Source: Chloroflexi bacterium AL-N1 (GTDB taxonomy: Bacteria; Chloroflexota; Chloroflexia; Chloroflexales; Roseiflexaceae). From it: DNA of 64,000 nucleotides. The notes beneath the pieces are model-generated. The model searched no databases. It saw only the letters and a list, made by a program, of their open reading frames with translations, and was not told the DNA's origin. Below are positions 33,947 to 42,990 of the stretch, piece by piece. The translations under genes were made by a program, and so were the position numbers. The DNA lies in contig WYDT01000016.1 of assembly GCA_013122435.1 (NCBI GenBank), positions 1 to 64,000 on the forward strand. Direction: 5' to 3'. The number at the start of each line of letters is the position of its first letter. Position 1 is the stretch's first letter.

Positions 33947-34750
33947 ATGCAACAGATATTTCAGACGCTCAAAGCAGCACAACAGGCGTATCGTAACAAC
34001 GACCAGAAAGAAGCCATTGCGCTCCTCAATGAGGTAGTGCAACAACTACCATCTGAACATTTGCATCTTTCAGCGGTACAGATGGCGTTTGGTGTAGTAG
34101 CTATTTTGGCACTGCTGCGGAAACAGGCTGGTGAAGCCCAGCCACCATGGTTACCCGAAACTATGCAACAACTCCAATATGCGGTGCAAACCCAACAGGC
34201 AATGCCCGCGAAGCAATTGGAGCCGTTACGAGCCTACCTTGGTGAATTGGTACAGTTCTCGGAGTCTCCATCTCCAATCGACACGTCGGTTGAACCCGAT
34301 AACACGGGTGAGCGTACCATCATTACACAGGATGCTCAACACACTGCGATTCCTGATACAACACCAGAAGTAGCCGTACAGCCTGAGACATCTGGGCTGA
34401 CACCACCTACCGACGATACGCTGTCACAGGATGATGGTACGTTGATGTTTCTGACCAGCCAGATCGAGGCGCTTGGTGCAGGGCCAGCCACGGTGGGGAT
34501 GCTGTTGATGCGTGCAGAAATTTACGGTCGTCACAGCAATTGGCAGGCCGCTATAACTGATTATGAAGCAGCTCTCGCAATGTCACCAGATAATGCTGGT
34601 TTGTATGTCAAATTAGCGGCAATGTATGAGTTAGCTGGTGCCCATGAACAGGCTGTTGCAGTGGCAGAACGCGCACTGTCGCTTAATCCTAACGATGCTG
34701 ACCGTATTGCAGCACAATCGGTTTTGGAGCGACTCCAAACATATGTGTGA
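33947..34750 (+). CDS. TPR-repeat protein of unknown role in the arg operon
   Basis: A 267-residue protein of predicted cytoplasmic location. The N-terminal helical part (about 1-100) is followed by an acidic, Thr/Pro-rich linker (about 105-165). Tetratricopeptide repeats then span about 180-265, with the patterns WQAAITDYEAALAMSPDNAG and HEQAVAVAERALSLNPNDAD. A strong ACGGAGG precedes the ATG. It lies 62 bases after argH and 32 before argF. TPRs mediate protein contacts; a scaffold or regulator role for the pathway is conceivable but not shown. Confidence 0.8.
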   Translation: MQQIFQTLKAAQQAYRNNDQKEAIALLNEVVQQLPSEHLHLSAVQMAFGVVAILALLRKQAGEAQPPWLPETMQQLQYAVQTQQAMPAKQLEPLRAYLGELVQFSESPSPIDTSVEPDNTGERTIITQDAQHTAIPDTTPEVAVQPETSGLTPPTDDTLSQDDGTLMFLTSQIEALGAGPATVGMLLMRAEIYGRHSNWQAAITDYEAALAMSPDNAGLYVKLAAMYELAGAHEQAVAVAERALSLNPNDADRIAAQSVLERLQTYV

Positions 34751-34782
34751 TATTATGAAGGTATATATCGAAGGTTGAGACG

Positions 34783-35706
34783 ATGAAGCATTATCTATCT
34801 GCTGGCGATCTTAGTCGTCCAGACGCTGAGGCGTTGCTACAACGTGCACAAGCGCTCAAGGTTGAATGGAAACATGATGGGCATCCTGAACTGCTCTTGC
34901 GTGGGAAGACGCTCGCGTTAGTCTTTGAGAAGCCCTCGCTACGCACCCGTGTTGCGTTTGAGGCTGGAATGACCCAACTTGGTGGTCATGGCAGCTATTT
35001 ATCTGCTAATGATATCGATATGGGGGGCCGTGAAAGTGTCCCTGATGTGGCGCGCAATTTGAGCCGCTGGGTACAAGCCATTTCTGCACGTGTATTCAAC
35101 CACGCCACCGTCGAAACGCTGGCACGCTACTCAAGTGTTCCGGTGATTAATGCGCTATCTGACCGCGAACATCCGTGCCAGGCACTCGCCGATATCCTCA
35201 CATTACAGGAGCACTTTGGCCAACTACAAGGTTTACGCCTTGCATACATTGGTGATGGTAACAATGTTTGCCATTCGCTGTTGTTGCTTGGTGCAACACT
35301 TGGCGTGAATGTCCGTGTGGCATGTCCATTTGATTATCGACCCGATCCTGAGATACTTGCTCTGGCCCAACAACGTGCTGCTGAGAGTGGTGCAACTATT
35401 GCGATTAGTGCTGTTCCTCAGGAAGCTGTTGAGCATGCTGATGCGGTCTACACCGATGTGTGGGCTTCAATGGGGCAGGAACATGAAGCCATTCGTCGCC
35501 GTCAGGTCTTTCAGCCCTATCAGGTCAATACTGAACTGATGGCGCTTGCACAAGCCAACGCGGTTGTGATGCACTGCCTCCCTGCTCACCGTGGGGAAGA
35601 GATTACTGCTGAGATCATGGATGGGCCACGGTCCGTTGTATTCGACCAGGCCGAAAATCGCTTACACGTACAAAAGGCGCTTATTCTGACACTTCTGGGG
35701 ATGTAA
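34783..35706 (+). CDS. argF: Ornithine carbamoyltransferase
   Basis: A 307-residue enzyme that makes citrulline from ornithine and carbamoyl phosphate. The carbamoyl phosphate motif appears as SLRTR (often STRTR in the family). HPCQALADILT and the ornithine-binding HCLPAHRGEE with the catalytic Cys are intact. The length is normal. A modest AAGGTTGAG precedes the ATG. The following gene starts one base after its stop, so the operon continues. Confidence 0.96.
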   Translation: MKHYLSAGDLSRPDAEALLQRAQALKVEWKHDGHPELLLRGKTLALVFEKPSLRTRVAFEAGMTQLGGHGSYLSANDIDMGGRESVPDVARNLSRWVQAISARVFNHATVETLARYSSVPVINALSDREHPCQALADILTLQEHFGQLQGLRLAYIGDGNNVCHSLLLLGATLGVNVRVACPFDYRPDPEILALAQQRAAESGATIAISAVPQEAVEHADAVYTDVWASMGQEHEAIRRRQVFQPYQVNTELMALAQANAVVMHCLPAHRGEEITAEIMDGPRSVVFDQAENRLHVQKALILTLLGM

Positions 35707-35707
35707 T

Positions 35708-36268
35708 ATGAATACAGTGTATGGCGTGTCTTCTGATCTTACCGGCAATGCCTATGATGCGGTAATGGTGCTGTGGAGATACTTAGAAAATCATTACGGG
35801 CTACGAATGGTACAGGCCGCTATCCGTCCCCATATGACGTACGTAGTTGGTGAGTGTCGTAAACCACGAGCGCTTGCTACCAAACTTGACGAGATCGCTT
35901 TCAAAATTGAGCCGCATGAGATCCATATTGATGGTATTGATGTATTTGAAGGACCACATCCCGTGGTTTTTCTAAAAGTTGCCAAGACAGCATACCTTGA
36001 ACAGGTCTACCATCAATTGCATGATGCTATGACAGAGGCCGGTATGAGTGTGCAGAAACAGTATCAACCGGCCCAATGGGTTCCTCATGTAACACTTGCG
36101 TTTCGGGATGTACCGCCACAATCACTGACGCCAATTGTTCAGGAGCTTGCCGCGCTTTCTTATCATGTAAAAAGTAGATTAGCCTCGGTTGATCTCATAC
36201 ATGTTACAAAACCAAGACACACCTATATGGCAACCTGGCCGTTTCGTGGTGTTAGCCCTTCAGTATAA
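35708..36268 (+). CDS. 2H phosphoesterase (2'-5' RNA ligase-like)
   Basis: A 186-residue protein with the two H-x-[T/S]-x motifs of the 2H superfamily: HMTY (near 39) and HVTL (near 135). These define the symmetric active site of enzymes acting on cyclic phosphodiesters, 2'-5' RNA bonds or ADP-ribose derivatives. It starts one base after argF and is likely translated from the same mRNA. The 3' end overlaps the convergent AlkB-like gene by 17 bases. The substrate is unknown. Confidence 0.82.
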   Translation: MNTVYGVSSDLTGNAYDAVMVLWRYLENHYGLRMVQAAIRPHMTYVVGECRKPRALATKLDEIAFKIEPHEIHIDGIDVFEGPHPVVFLKVAKTAYLEQVYHQLHDAMTEAGMSVQKQYQPAQWVPHVTLAFRDVPPQSLTPIVQELAALSYHVKSRLASVDLIHVTKPRHTYMATWPFRGVSPSV

Positions 36269-36824
36269 CCTTGCGAAAGGTCAGTGATACCCGCCGCTCC
36301 CGTGCAATCTGGTGTCCATCGTGTACATCATATTTGCGTCTGGCGATACCATGCTTCCAATGGTATCGCGCTTCATTACGCATGATGACCAGGCTTCCTG
36401 GTTCCAGCAGCAACGGGATATGTGCTGGCGAAAATGTTGCAGTAAAATCCATCACACAGGCAGCCCCTAAACTGAGCGAGAGAATCGTATCGTCGAAGCA
36501 CGGCACACAATCGATGTGGCTGGCAATCCCTTGCCCTGGCTCATATTCGTTGACGATCAGTTGATCGGGGATGTGTGATACAAAATGGTCCGTGTATAGT
36601 TTTTTGGCAAGCCATATAGCCCAATCAGGCAATGGGCCAAGATACAGCGTAGAGTCAATCGAGCGATGTTGATAATCATACCGATAGCCGTAGTGTTGTA
36701 CGCGCCGTTTAAGATCACTTAGCCACGGTTGCTGATCAATCATGTGTAATAGTTGTTCTTGTTGGGCTTGCGGCAAGTATTCACGAATATATGTTAACCC
36801 GTTAATAGAGTGTTGCTCTCCCAT
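36252..36824 (-). CDS. AlkB-like Fe(II)/2-oxoglutarate dioxygenase
   Basis: A 190-residue dioxygenase. The iron ligands are visible as HID in GIASHIDCVP (near 104-106) and a distal His (HWKHGI, near 155). The 2-oxoglutarate-binding RxxxxxR is RERRVSLTFR near the C-terminus. The N-terminal nucleotide-recognition lid is of the ALKBH8-like type, with GYRYDYQHR and NEYEPGQGI. The enzyme would remove alkyl groups from nucleic acid bases by oxidation. GGAG precedes the ATG. It converges on the 2H phosphoesterase and is not part of the arg operon. Confidence 0.85.
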   Translation of the reverse strand: MGEQHSINGLTYIREYLPQAQQEQLLHMIDQQPWLSDLKRRVQHYGYRYDYQHRSIDSTLYLGPLPDWAIWLAKKLYTDHFVSHIPDQLIVNEYEPGQGIASHIDCVPCFDDTILSLSLGAACVMDFTATFSPAHIPLLLEPGSLVIMRNEARYHWKHGIARRKYDVHDGHQIARERRVSLTFRKVILKG

Positions 36825-37405
36825 TCAAAATCTCCAGCTTCAATCAAAGAACATTTGTTTTATTTTAACTCCTATGGAAGCAAAACACAAGATACTGTAT
36901 GGTGCTCATAGACTCTGCTTATGTACTCCAAATATACACGGCCGCCGTTTTTGCAACTGATGCTAAAATACAACAATATACGTTTCACCATACAACGCGA
37001 ACATTAGACTCAATCTTCACCTGAGTAAGATCCATGCCTCAGGTTTGTGCCAAAGAGTGAGATGCTGTGTGCGACTGCGATAATGCGCTACAATAAGGGC
37101 ATCAACAAGATGTGATTGCTCAATAGTCTAGTATAGCGACCATAACCACACCCCTACGAAAACCCAAAATGATCGAATATATGCCATGGAAATGTTGAGT
37201 GTTTTCACTCGACTGTCAAATGTTTAGGGAATATAAGAGGGCATGTTAGGTCTTACTTAGATTAAAATACTTATTCTATTAACACATGAAGATATCTATC
37301 AATAAGCTTTTATGAAAACGTATAGCATAAAAATATTAAATCGGAATAGCTATGTTGGGAACTGGTATTTTTTCTATGAATATCATTTTGAGGTGTAGAT
37401 AACTC
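36825..37405. other. Intergenic stretch with no gene seen
   Basis: About 580 AT-rich bases between the AlkB-like gene and the promoter of the TrmB-type regulator. I found no convincing coding frame, tRNA or strong hairpin. Confidence 0.5.
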
Positions 37406-37434
37406 TTGACATTTTTTCTGGAACAGTTTATACT
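37406..37434 (+). promoter_or_regulatory. Sigma-70 type promoter of the TrmB-like regulator
   Basis: TTGACA (37406-37411), a 17-base spacer and TATACT (37429-37434). It is the best promoter match in the window, placed 45 bases before the regulator ATG. Confidence 0.8.
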
Positions 37435-37440
37435 ATACAG

Positions 37441-37460
37441 GTAGTTTGGTAACAAACTAC
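37441..37460. promoter_or_regulatory. Palindromic operator at the transcription start
   Basis: GTAGTTTG and CAAACTAC form perfect 8-bp arms around GTAA. It begins six bases after the -10 box, so a protein bound here would block initiation. The regulator encoded just downstream is the obvious candidate to bind it (autoregulation, inference). Confidence 0.7.
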
Positions 37461-37478
37461 TAAAGTCGAGGTACACAC

Positions 37479-38249
37479 ATGGATTTAGTTGATCAATTGA
37501 TTGCGGTTGGGCTCACTGAGTATGAATCGAAGGTTTATCTGGCATTGCTACGTGAGCACCCTGCAACAGGCTATCAGTTGAGTAAAACGGCTGGTATCCC
37601 ACGCTCGATGGTCTATGAAGCGTTAGGTCGGCTGGAGGCGCGTGGTGCGGTGCTAAAAACACAGGAAGAGAAAGCAACACTGTATCGTCCGGTCTCACCG
37701 GAAACGCTTATCGACCGTTATGAACGTGAGGCTCAAACGCGTTTTGCCCAGCTTCGCACAGGTCTGTCGCCATTGTACACGCAACAAGACCAGGGCCAGT
37801 TGTGGAATTTTAGTGGCCGTAAAGAAGCATTGGTCTATGCTGCTGAGATGATATCCCAGGCGCAAAACGAACTCATGCTGGTGCTCGCCGATGCTGATCT
37901 GGAAGAGTTACGTGCACTGCTGGAAGAGGCGGCCAAGCGCAACATGGTCCTGGGGATTATGCTGACAGGCCAGAGTGAGTTTAACCTGGGGCAAGTTGTG
38001 CGCCACCCGCAGCGTGAAACGGAGTTACACCGCATGTCGGAGACGCTGATTATCGTGGCGGATGAGCGAGAATTTTTGATTGCCAGCGGCCATGCGACAA
38101 CGACGGCAACCGTGACAACGAATCCCAACATGGTGCTGATCGCGCGCCAGTTTGTGTGGATGGAACTCTTCGCGCAACGTATTTTCTCGCGTTTGGGCGA
38201 CGATCTCCTGGCTGCCCTCGACCCAGATGATCGGCAGATATTACATTAA
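37479..38249 (+). CDS. TrmB-family transcriptional regulator
   Basis: A 256-residue protein. The N-terminal winged helix (about 1-75: LVDQLIAVGLTEYESKVYLALL, IPRSMVYEALGRLEARG) is typical of TrmB. A short coiled segment follows, then a C-terminal PLD-like sensor fold (about 105-245) of the group found in bacterial TrmB-like proteins. A 20-bp palindrome overlaps its transcription start. The P-type ATPase gene begins 20 bases downstream, so the regulator probably controls metal export in response to a ligand. The identity of the ligand cannot be read. Confidence 0.85.
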   Translation: MDLVDQLIAVGLTEYESKVYLALLREHPATGYQLSKTAGIPRSMVYEALGRLEARGAVLKTQEEKATLYRPVSPETLIDRYEREAQTRFAQLRTGLSPLYTQQDQGQLWNFSGRKEALVYAAEMISQAQNELMLVLADADLEELRALLEEAAKRNMVLGIMLTGQSEFNLGQVVRHPQRETELHRMSETLIIVADEREFLIASGHATTTATVTTNPNMVLIARQFVWMELFAQRIFSRLGDDLLAALDPDDRQILH

Positions 38250-38269
38250 CACAGAACAGGAGGTGGAGG

Positions 38270-40210
38270 GTGACTGTGATTTCATGGCCTACCTCTTTCG
38301 TACGAACAATTCGATCCAGGCTACATCTACACCTGGACGATTCAGTTATAGAGCCGGTGTTTGTCGGTCTGACGCTCATTGGCATTATTACCGGATTGTT
38401 GCTGGAACGCTTCGAGGCCTCTGCAACACTGGTATTGATAACCCATACTGCTACTTATTTTTTCGGTGGCTTCTACGCTGTGCGCGCTATCATCTCCGCG
38501 TTACGCGAGTGGTCTATTGAAGTAGATCTTCTGATGGTACTGGCGGCGCTGGGGGCCGCTTATATCAATGCGTGGAACGAGGGTGCGATACTGCTCTTCC
38601 TATTCTCGTTGAGCAATGTGTTGCAAAACTATGCGATGGGTCGTACCCAACGTGCCATCTCGTCCCTGTTAGAACTACGCCCTGACCGGATCAACATGCG
38701 GCGAGATGGTGTGCTTGCGAGCATACCACTAGACGAGGTGGCTATTGGGGATGTGGTGGTGTTACGCCCCGGAGACCGTGTGGCGCTTGACGGATGTATT
38801 TTGCAGGGGAGTGCTAGCTTCGATGAGTCATCGATCACGGGTGAATCAATGCCGGTGTACAAAACAACAGGTGATACCGTTTTGGCCGGAACGCTGAACC
38901 AGAACGGTGCACTTGATGTGCAGGTAACCAAGCCTGCTGCAGAGAGTACGCTCGCACGTGTGATTGATATGGTGAGTGATGCTCAGGCCCACAAAGCGCG
39001 CACACAGAGCTTCCTGGATCGTTTCGAGCAGTTCTATGCGCTTAGTGTGATTGGGGCTGTTGCGCTGTTTATCGCACTCATGCCGACCCTCTTCAACGTG
39101 GATTTTGGCGACAACTTTTACCGTGCTATGACGTTGTTAACTGTTGCATCGCCCTGTGCGCTGGTCATCAGTGTGCCAGCCGCGTTGCTGAGTGCCATTG
39201 CCAATGCGGCCCGACGCGGTGTTCTGTTCAAAGGTGGCGCACATCTCGAGGCAATGAGTCAAGTGCGTGTGGTTGCCTTCGACAAGACGGGAACCCTGAC
39301 CTTTGGCAAACCAGAAGTTGCTGATATCCTGCCCCAACCGGGTGTGCTGCCTGATGAATTGTTGCATACAGTTGTGTGTGCAGAACAGCCCAGTGAGCAT
39401 CCCATTGCCCGCGCTATCATCGATTATGCATATCGACACAGTATTGCGATATCGGCACCTGAGCAGTTTGAAGCAATCACGGGCATGGGTGTACGGGCCT
39501 ATTGGGATGGTGAAGAGACTCTAGTCGGTTCACCACGCTTGATGGCTGAGTATGGCTATCATGTGCCATCTGATTTACAGTTTTCCATAGAGCACTTGGC
39601 ACAATCTGGACGTGGTACAGCGCTCCTCGTCAACCGTGGTGGATGCTGGCTGGGTATCGTGACAGTGATGGACCAGGAACGACCAGAGGCAGTCGGCAAA
39701 ATTGCGTCGCTACGACGGGCTGGTATCACGAGAACGGTAATGTTGACAGGCGATAATCGACAAGTGGCTGAAGCAGTTGCTCATCGTACCGGTATTGATG
39801 AGGTGCATGCTGAATTGATGCCGGGGGACAAACTTCGGATTGTGCAGCAACTCCAACAGCGTTATGGCGCAGTTGCCATGGTTGGTGATGGCATCAACGA
39901 TGCGCCTGCGCTGGCAGCGGCCCACACGGGTATTGCCATGGGTGCGGCGGGTACTGATGTGGCATTAGAGACTGCCGATGTGGTGCTTATGTCCGACGAT
40001 CTGGGGGCCATTGAATACGCTGTTCGCCTCAGCAAACGCGCACGACGGATCGTCTGGCAAAATATCGTGTTTGCGCTGGCCGTGGTGGTGGTGCTGGTGA
40101 TTGCAACTCTCTCAGTTGGTATTCCGCTGCCACTTGGTGTGGTTGTCCATGAGGGGAGCACTATTCTGGTAGTTCTCAACGGCTTGCGCTTGCTGGTACA
40201 TCGTGGCTAA
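38270..40210 (+). CDS. P1B-4-type heavy-metal-transporting ATPase
   Basis: A 646-residue metal pump. No N-terminal metal-binding domain is present. The phosphorylation site is Asp338 in DKTGTLTFGKPE, the actuator loop has SITGES, and the hinge is GDGINDAPALAAAH. The transport motif is SPC (ASPCALVISVPAA) and the last helices carry HEGST. SPC plus HEG[GS]T is the signature of subgroup P1B-4 (CoaT/CtpD/PfeT), which exports Co2+, Ni2+ or Fe2+. The start is a GTG placed six bases after AGGAGG. It follows the TrmB-like regulator in the same unit, so metal-linked regulation is likely. Confidence 0.9.
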   Translation: MTVISWPTSFVRTIRSRLHLHLDDSVIEPVFVGLTLIGIITGLLLERFEASATLVLITHTATYFFGGFYAVRAIISALREWSIEVDLLMVLAALGAAYINAWNEGAILLFLFSLSNVLQNYAMGRTQRAISSLLELRPDRINMRRDGVLASIPLDEVAIGDVVVLRPGDRVALDGCILQGSASFDESSITGESMPVYKTTGDTVLAGTLNQNGALDVQVTKPAAESTLARVIDMVSDAQAHKARTQSFLDRFEQFYALSVIGAVALFIALMPTLFNVDFGDNFYRAMTLLTVASPCALVISVPAALLSAIANAARRGVLFKGGAHLEAMSQVRVVAFDKTGTLTFGKPEVADILPQPGVLPDELLHTVVCAEQPSEHPIARAIIDYAYRHSIAISAPEQFEAITGMGVRAYWDGEETLVGSPRLMAEYGYHVPSDLQFSIEHLAQSGRGTALLVNRGGCWLGIVTVMDQERPEAVGKIASLRRAGITRTVMLTGDNRQVAEAVAHRTGIDEVHAELMPGDKLRIVQQLQQRYGAVAMVGDGINDAPALAAAHTGIAMGAAGTDVALETADVVLMSDDLGAIEYAVRLSKRARRIVWQNIVFALAVVVVLVIATLSVGIPLPLGVVVHEGSTILVVLNGLRLLVHRG

Positions 40211-40316
40211 GACCAACCTGCACAGGTGCACATTTACAGGTTGCAAAAGTACATAACCTCCATTGAGTGTGGTATCATCACTTAGTTAGTTGTCATTTGT
40301 GAAGAATGGAAAGACA

Positions 40317-41312
40317 ATGTTATCCTCTCTGCACCCACACTCACTCGGGGAACTTCTCGACCGAACGTTACGAATTTACCGTGCGAACTTCAAAACACTT
40401 ATTTTCCCCGTCGTCATCATCCAAATAGTAATGGTGATATCGTATGGAGTAACCCAGCGACTGAATACATTGAACGTGGGCTCAGAGATTTGGGAGATAG
40501 GGTTGCCTCAGCTTCTGTCACCATTTACGCCGCTACTGGAGTACTGGCTTTTTGGTGATTTTACGGTCTCTTTGAACAATACTATCTGGTCAATAAGTGC
40601 ACTTCTATTTGTGCTGATCATTACCTTGCCGTTGCTCATTCGAGATTTCGCTTTGCTTCATCTGGGTGTTTCCAATCGAGCATCACATCCCCATGCATAT
40701 GTGTCAGTTGGGCTCATTCTCGCTGTATTGTTGCTGTTCGTCGCAGGTGGATTGTGCATCCTTCCGGGATTGTATTTGCCGTCGCCTGACAATTTTGTGG
40801 CACTCTTCTCCTCTCCACTCCTGTTCTGGTCGATCATCGACATGCGTTCATTGCTGATGGTCTTACCAGTCAGTTTGATGGGTTTTATCGTTTACACAAT
40901 GTTGAGTGTAGCGCCGTGTGTGGCTATCTTAGAACAGGTTAAACCATTAACCAGCCTGCGTCGTAGCTGGCAACTGGTGCGGTCATCCTTCTGGCGTGTT
41001 GCTACCATGGTGGTTATGCTGGGAGTATTGATGCAATGTGTCGGATGGCTGCCGCGATTTTTTGTGATTGTCATTCTCTCTACGCTCAATCCAGGGATTT
41101 CCGAAATCTTCATTTGGGGGATTATCTTTGCGTTGGTGCTGGTACAGTTTGGGATGATGATCTATCTGCCCATTCAAGTTGGGGCATTTACCATCCTCTA
41201 CTACGATCTTCGTGTTCGCCACGAAGGGTATGATCTACTGGTTCGACAACAGTATCTGAGCAACACGGATGATACCAGGCTGGTTGAACAGGGTGATACT
41301 CAGGACACATAA
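40317..41312 (+). CDS. Polytopic membrane protein (GPDP membrane-domain-like)
   Basis: A 331-residue protein with about six membrane helices. The start LHPHSLGELLDRTLRIYRANF is typical of a large uncharacterised family resembling the membrane domain of glycerophosphodiester phosphodiesterases. A central RRSWQLVRSSFWRVATM segment matches the repeat of that fold. ATG 40317 is preferred because it puts the family motif at the N-terminus; a TTG in frame at 40290 is possible. No catalytic domain is attached. Function unknown. Confidence 0.72.
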   Translation: MLSSLHPHSLGELLDRTLRIYRANFKTLIFPVVIIQIVMVISYGVTQRLNTLNVGSEIWEIGLPQLLSPFTPLLEYWLFGDFTVSLNNTIWSISALLFVLIITLPLLIRDFALLHLGVSNRASHPHAYVSVGLILAVLLLFVAGGLCILPGLYLPSPDNFVALFSSPLLFWSIIDMRSLLMVLPVSLMGFIVYTMLSVAPCVAILEQVKPLTSLRRSWQLVRSSFWRVATMVVMLGVLMQCVGWLPRFFVIVILSTLNPGISEIFIWGIIFALVLVQFGMMIYLPIQVGAFTILYYDLRVRHEGYDLLVRQQYLSNTDDTRLVEQGDTQDT

Positions 41313-41330
41313 AGTGGTATTAACGCGCAC

Positions 41331-42383
41331 TCAGATCAGATAGCGCTCAAGCTCTTCCACAACGTGCCAGCCACTCTCTATCGCCAGATGAACGCGCCCC
41401 GGCCCGATGGTATAGTCCCCAGCGAAGAACAGCCCTGAGTTCGTGTGGTTGAGCGTCGCAAAGTCAGCCGAGGAGGCAGGCAACGCATAGCGCCAACGTT
41501 GTACATCTCCCCAGAGCGGTGTATGCAGATCCATACCCAACAGCTCGCTGACTTGCGCTGCCACGAGAGAGATGAGTGACTCAGTAAGTGTTTCCCAGTG
41601 TTCGAGGCTGAATTGAGCAGCCATCTGTGGCAGTAGCAAACTATGTCCCGCTGGGCAGCGTTCAGGGCCTTTCTTGTGCTCAAGTCCTAACCACGAGATT
41701 GGATGAGCACGATCTGTGTTGACCAGCGCATAGAATGGCCGCTCAATAGTATGGTCGTATGCCAGCGCCAGTGAAAGACAGCGTCGGTAGTGGGCCTTTG
41801 CGAGTTCTGCGTGCAGGGTTTCTCGGGTTCCGCTATCGATCTCACTTGCGTTGAGGATATCAACGATCTGGGGTGCTGGTGGTGTGAGCAAAACCATGTC
41901 GGCGACCCCAACCAACTGGCCGTCAACATGGTAGAGTTCGTAGCCGATACCTGTGTGGTTGTGGGCACTGATCTGTTGTAGTCGACCAATGCGTACTTCG
42001 CGCTGCACATCGAGATCGCTGGCCAGCAGCTTCCCCAGGCGATTCAGCCCATCACGATACACCCACTTGGGATCGGCGTTGTGAGTACGGTCGCCCTCGG
42101 TGATCGTGTTGTGCTGATCAAACGTCCATACCGGGTAGCCAATATCGTGAAGCAAGTCGGCAGTTAGCTCGTTGGTCAAAAAGCGCTCAACGGCTGCCGA
42201 TGGTGCTTTGATGTATTGTGCTCCATGATCAAATACAAAGCCCTCGCGACGGCGTGTTGCAGCACGTCCACCCAATCCGCGACTCTTCTCATAGATAGTG
42301 GTGGTGAGATGTGGCTGACGTTGGTGTATAAGACGGGCTGCTGCGAGTCCGGCTGTTCCGGCACCAATAACGGCGAGTTTCAT
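41331..42383 (-). CDS. Renalase-like FAD-dependent amine oxidoreductase
   Basis: A 350-residue flavoprotein. The N-terminal dinucleotide-binding motif is VIGAGTAGLAAARLIHQ, then EKSRGLGGRAATRR and DHGAQYI, characteristic of renalase-like proteins. The C-terminal FAD contact is LFFAGDYTIGPGRVHLAIESGW. AGAGGAA is five bases before the ATG. Family members oxidise odd NAD(P)H isomers or amines; the substrate here is unknown. Confidence 0.85.
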   Translation of the reverse strand: MKLAVIGAGTAGLAAARLIHQRQPHLTTTIYEKSRGLGGRAATRRREGFVFDHGAQYIKAPSAAVERFLTNELTADLLHDIGYPVWTFDQHNTITEGDRTHNADPKWVYRDGLNRLGKLLASDLDVQREVRIGRLQQISAHNHTGIGYELYHVDGQLVGVADMVLLTPPAPQIVDILNASEIDSGTRETLHAELAKAHYRRCLSLALAYDHTIERPFYALVNTDRAHPISWLGLEHKKGPERCPAGHSLLLPQMAAQFSLEHWETLTESLISLVAAQVSELLGMDLHTPLWGDVQRWRYALPASSADFATLNHTNSGLFFAGDYTIGPGRVHLAIESGWHVVEELERYLI

Positions 42384-42420
42384 ACAGTTCCTCTGCTAGA
42401 TAGCCAAGTAACTTTTGTTA

Positions 42421-42951
42421 TTATGATGGTTGTTTGAAATGTGGTGATGCAACTACTCGTAAGCGCTGCTGTGCTTCAAATGGCTCAGCATGCAAATCAA
42501 CCCGAAAAACAAGCATGTCACGAACGCGAATGCCGTGTTCGAACAGAGGGTCTTCATAATACCAGAAATAATCTTTACGCACATGATCGATGCGAAAGCC
42601 GCATTTCTGGTAGAAGGCAATATTATCGATACTTGAATTGGCCGTACCAACCAGAATTTCGTGTTTACGGCGCCGACGCCCTTCATCGAGCAGCCATGCA
42701 ATAATTTTTTTGCCAATACCCTGGCCGCGTCGGTCCGCATGAACGGCGAGATCAATAATTTCGGCTGGTTCATCACGCCATTGGAGCGTTACGACACCAA
42801 TCAATTTCTGGGCATCATCAATCCGATAGACGGCATCAACCAGATTGGCCAGACTCCAGCGTAAGGCACGCTCCAGTGGTTCCGCTTCGCGCAGGAGCGG
42901 GATGAGCTTTTCAATTTCATCGTCATGGGCTTCGCGGATGGTGATGGGCAT
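42421..42951 (-). CDS. GNAT N-acetyltransferase
   Basis: A 176-residue acetyltransferase with the acetyl-CoA motif DLAVHADRRGQGIGKKII (about 67-84) and the C-terminal NIAFYQKCGFRIDHVRKDYF. It acts in the cytoplasm on an unknown amine. The ribosome-binding site is weak. It lies 38 bases upstream of the renalase-like gene and 40 bases downstream of the M16 peptidase gene on the same strand, so the three may be co-transcribed. Confidence 0.85.
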   Translation of the reverse strand: MPITIREAHDDEIEKLIPLLREAEPLERALRWSLANLVDAVYRIDDAQKLIGVVTLQWRDEPAEIIDLAVHADRRGQGIGKKIIAWLLDEGRRRRKHEILVGTANSSIDNIAFYQKCGFRIDHVRKDYFWYYEDPLFEHGIRVRDMLVFRVDLHAEPFEAQQRLRVVASPHFKQPS

Positions 42952-42990
42952 AATGTTACCAATTCTATGTCTCGCATGCGTCAGTCATAG

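Noticed and set aside
40215..40242. Small inverted repeat (CAACCTG/CAGGTTG) after the P-type ATPase gene as a terminator
   Set aside because: The stem is short, the loop long and no T run follows; too weak to annotate.
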